Shown: positions 5,843-5,878 of the stretch, piece after piece
How positions within the stretch are numbered: position 1 is the first letter of the stretch
Layout: every line of letters begins with the position of its first letter
Source of the DNA: an uncultured Prevotella sp.
GTDB taxonomy: Bacteria > Bacteroidota > Bacteroidia > Bacteroidales > Bacteroidaceae
Reading direction: 5' to 3'
Assembly (NCBI GenBank): GCA_937907705.1
Contig: CALCVP010000085.1
Location: forward strand, 1-5,878
Length of the DNA: 5,878 bases
Notes under the pieces: model-generated
Seen by the model: only the letters and a program-made list of their open reading frames with translations
What the model was told of the DNA's origin: nothing
The model's database searches: none
Program-made: the position numbers and the translations under genes

Positions 5843-5878
5843 AAAGCGGCTTTTTTGCTTTTTCAAAAGCGGCTTTTT
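5843..5878. repeat. Duplicated AAAGCGGCTTTTT motif at the window edge
   Basis: The 13-base motif AAAGCGGCTTTTT occurs at 5843-5855 and again at 5866-5878, 23 bases apart. Each copy is nearly self-complementary around a central G (AAAGC-G-GCTTT). GCTTTT and AAAAGC between them (5857-5870) can also pair. The T-rich ends recall terminators, but the second copy runs off the window, so its full extent is unknown. Confidence 0.6.

Noticed and set aside
5678..5866. A 62-codon minus-strand open frame across the region after glyA
   Set aside because: It is made almost wholly of the 22-bp repeats and hairpin arms. The repeat length is not a multiple of three, so each unit is read in a different frame and no protein repeat results. 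There is no recognisable domain or promoter.

Overview
The window looks like chromosomal DNA from a Bacteroidetes bacterium, most likely a Prevotella-like member of the Bacteroidales. The evidence is moderate-to-low GC, translation starts without Shine-Dalgarno sequences, a good Bacteroidetes-type promoter (-33 TTG and -7 TAnnTTTG) in front of the first gene, and protein sequences that match the Bacteroidales forms of PBP1A, PyrB, PyrI and GlyA. The genus is an inference; no 16S or other marker is present.

Layout. Bases 1-296 hold no gene I can support. They contain a 16-bp tandem duplication, a likely terminator (167-200) and a small hairpin. A class A penicillin-binding protein (mrcA-like) occupies 297-2594 on the minus strand. 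The 131-bp divergent spacer 2595-2725 carries a convincing minus-strand promoter and a weaker plus-strand -7 candidate. On the plus strand follow pyrB (2726-3670), pyrI (3766-4227) and glyA (4271-5551), which are probably co-transcribed and end at a strong 14-bp-stem terminator (5597-5635). The last 327 bp after glyA (5552-5878) contain no convincing gene. They hold a 16-bp palindrome, the terminator, a degenerate 22-bp tandem repeat array with long hairpins (5708-5820), and a duplicated AAAGCGGCTTTTT motif at the edge.

How the genes work together. PyrB and PyrI are the catalytic and zinc-binding regulatory chains of aspartate carbamoyltransferase, the committed step of de novo pyrimidine synthesis. 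GlyA (serine hydroxymethyltransferase) makes glycine and 5,10-methylene-tetrahydrofolate, the one-carbon donor for dTMP. The plus-strand unit therefore serves nucleotide and one-carbon supply. The divergent mrcA product builds peptidoglycan at the outer face of the inner membrane.

All four genes appear intact, with their catalytic motifs present. I see no new biological system here. The part least explained by ordinary annotation is the repeat and hairpin region after glyA.
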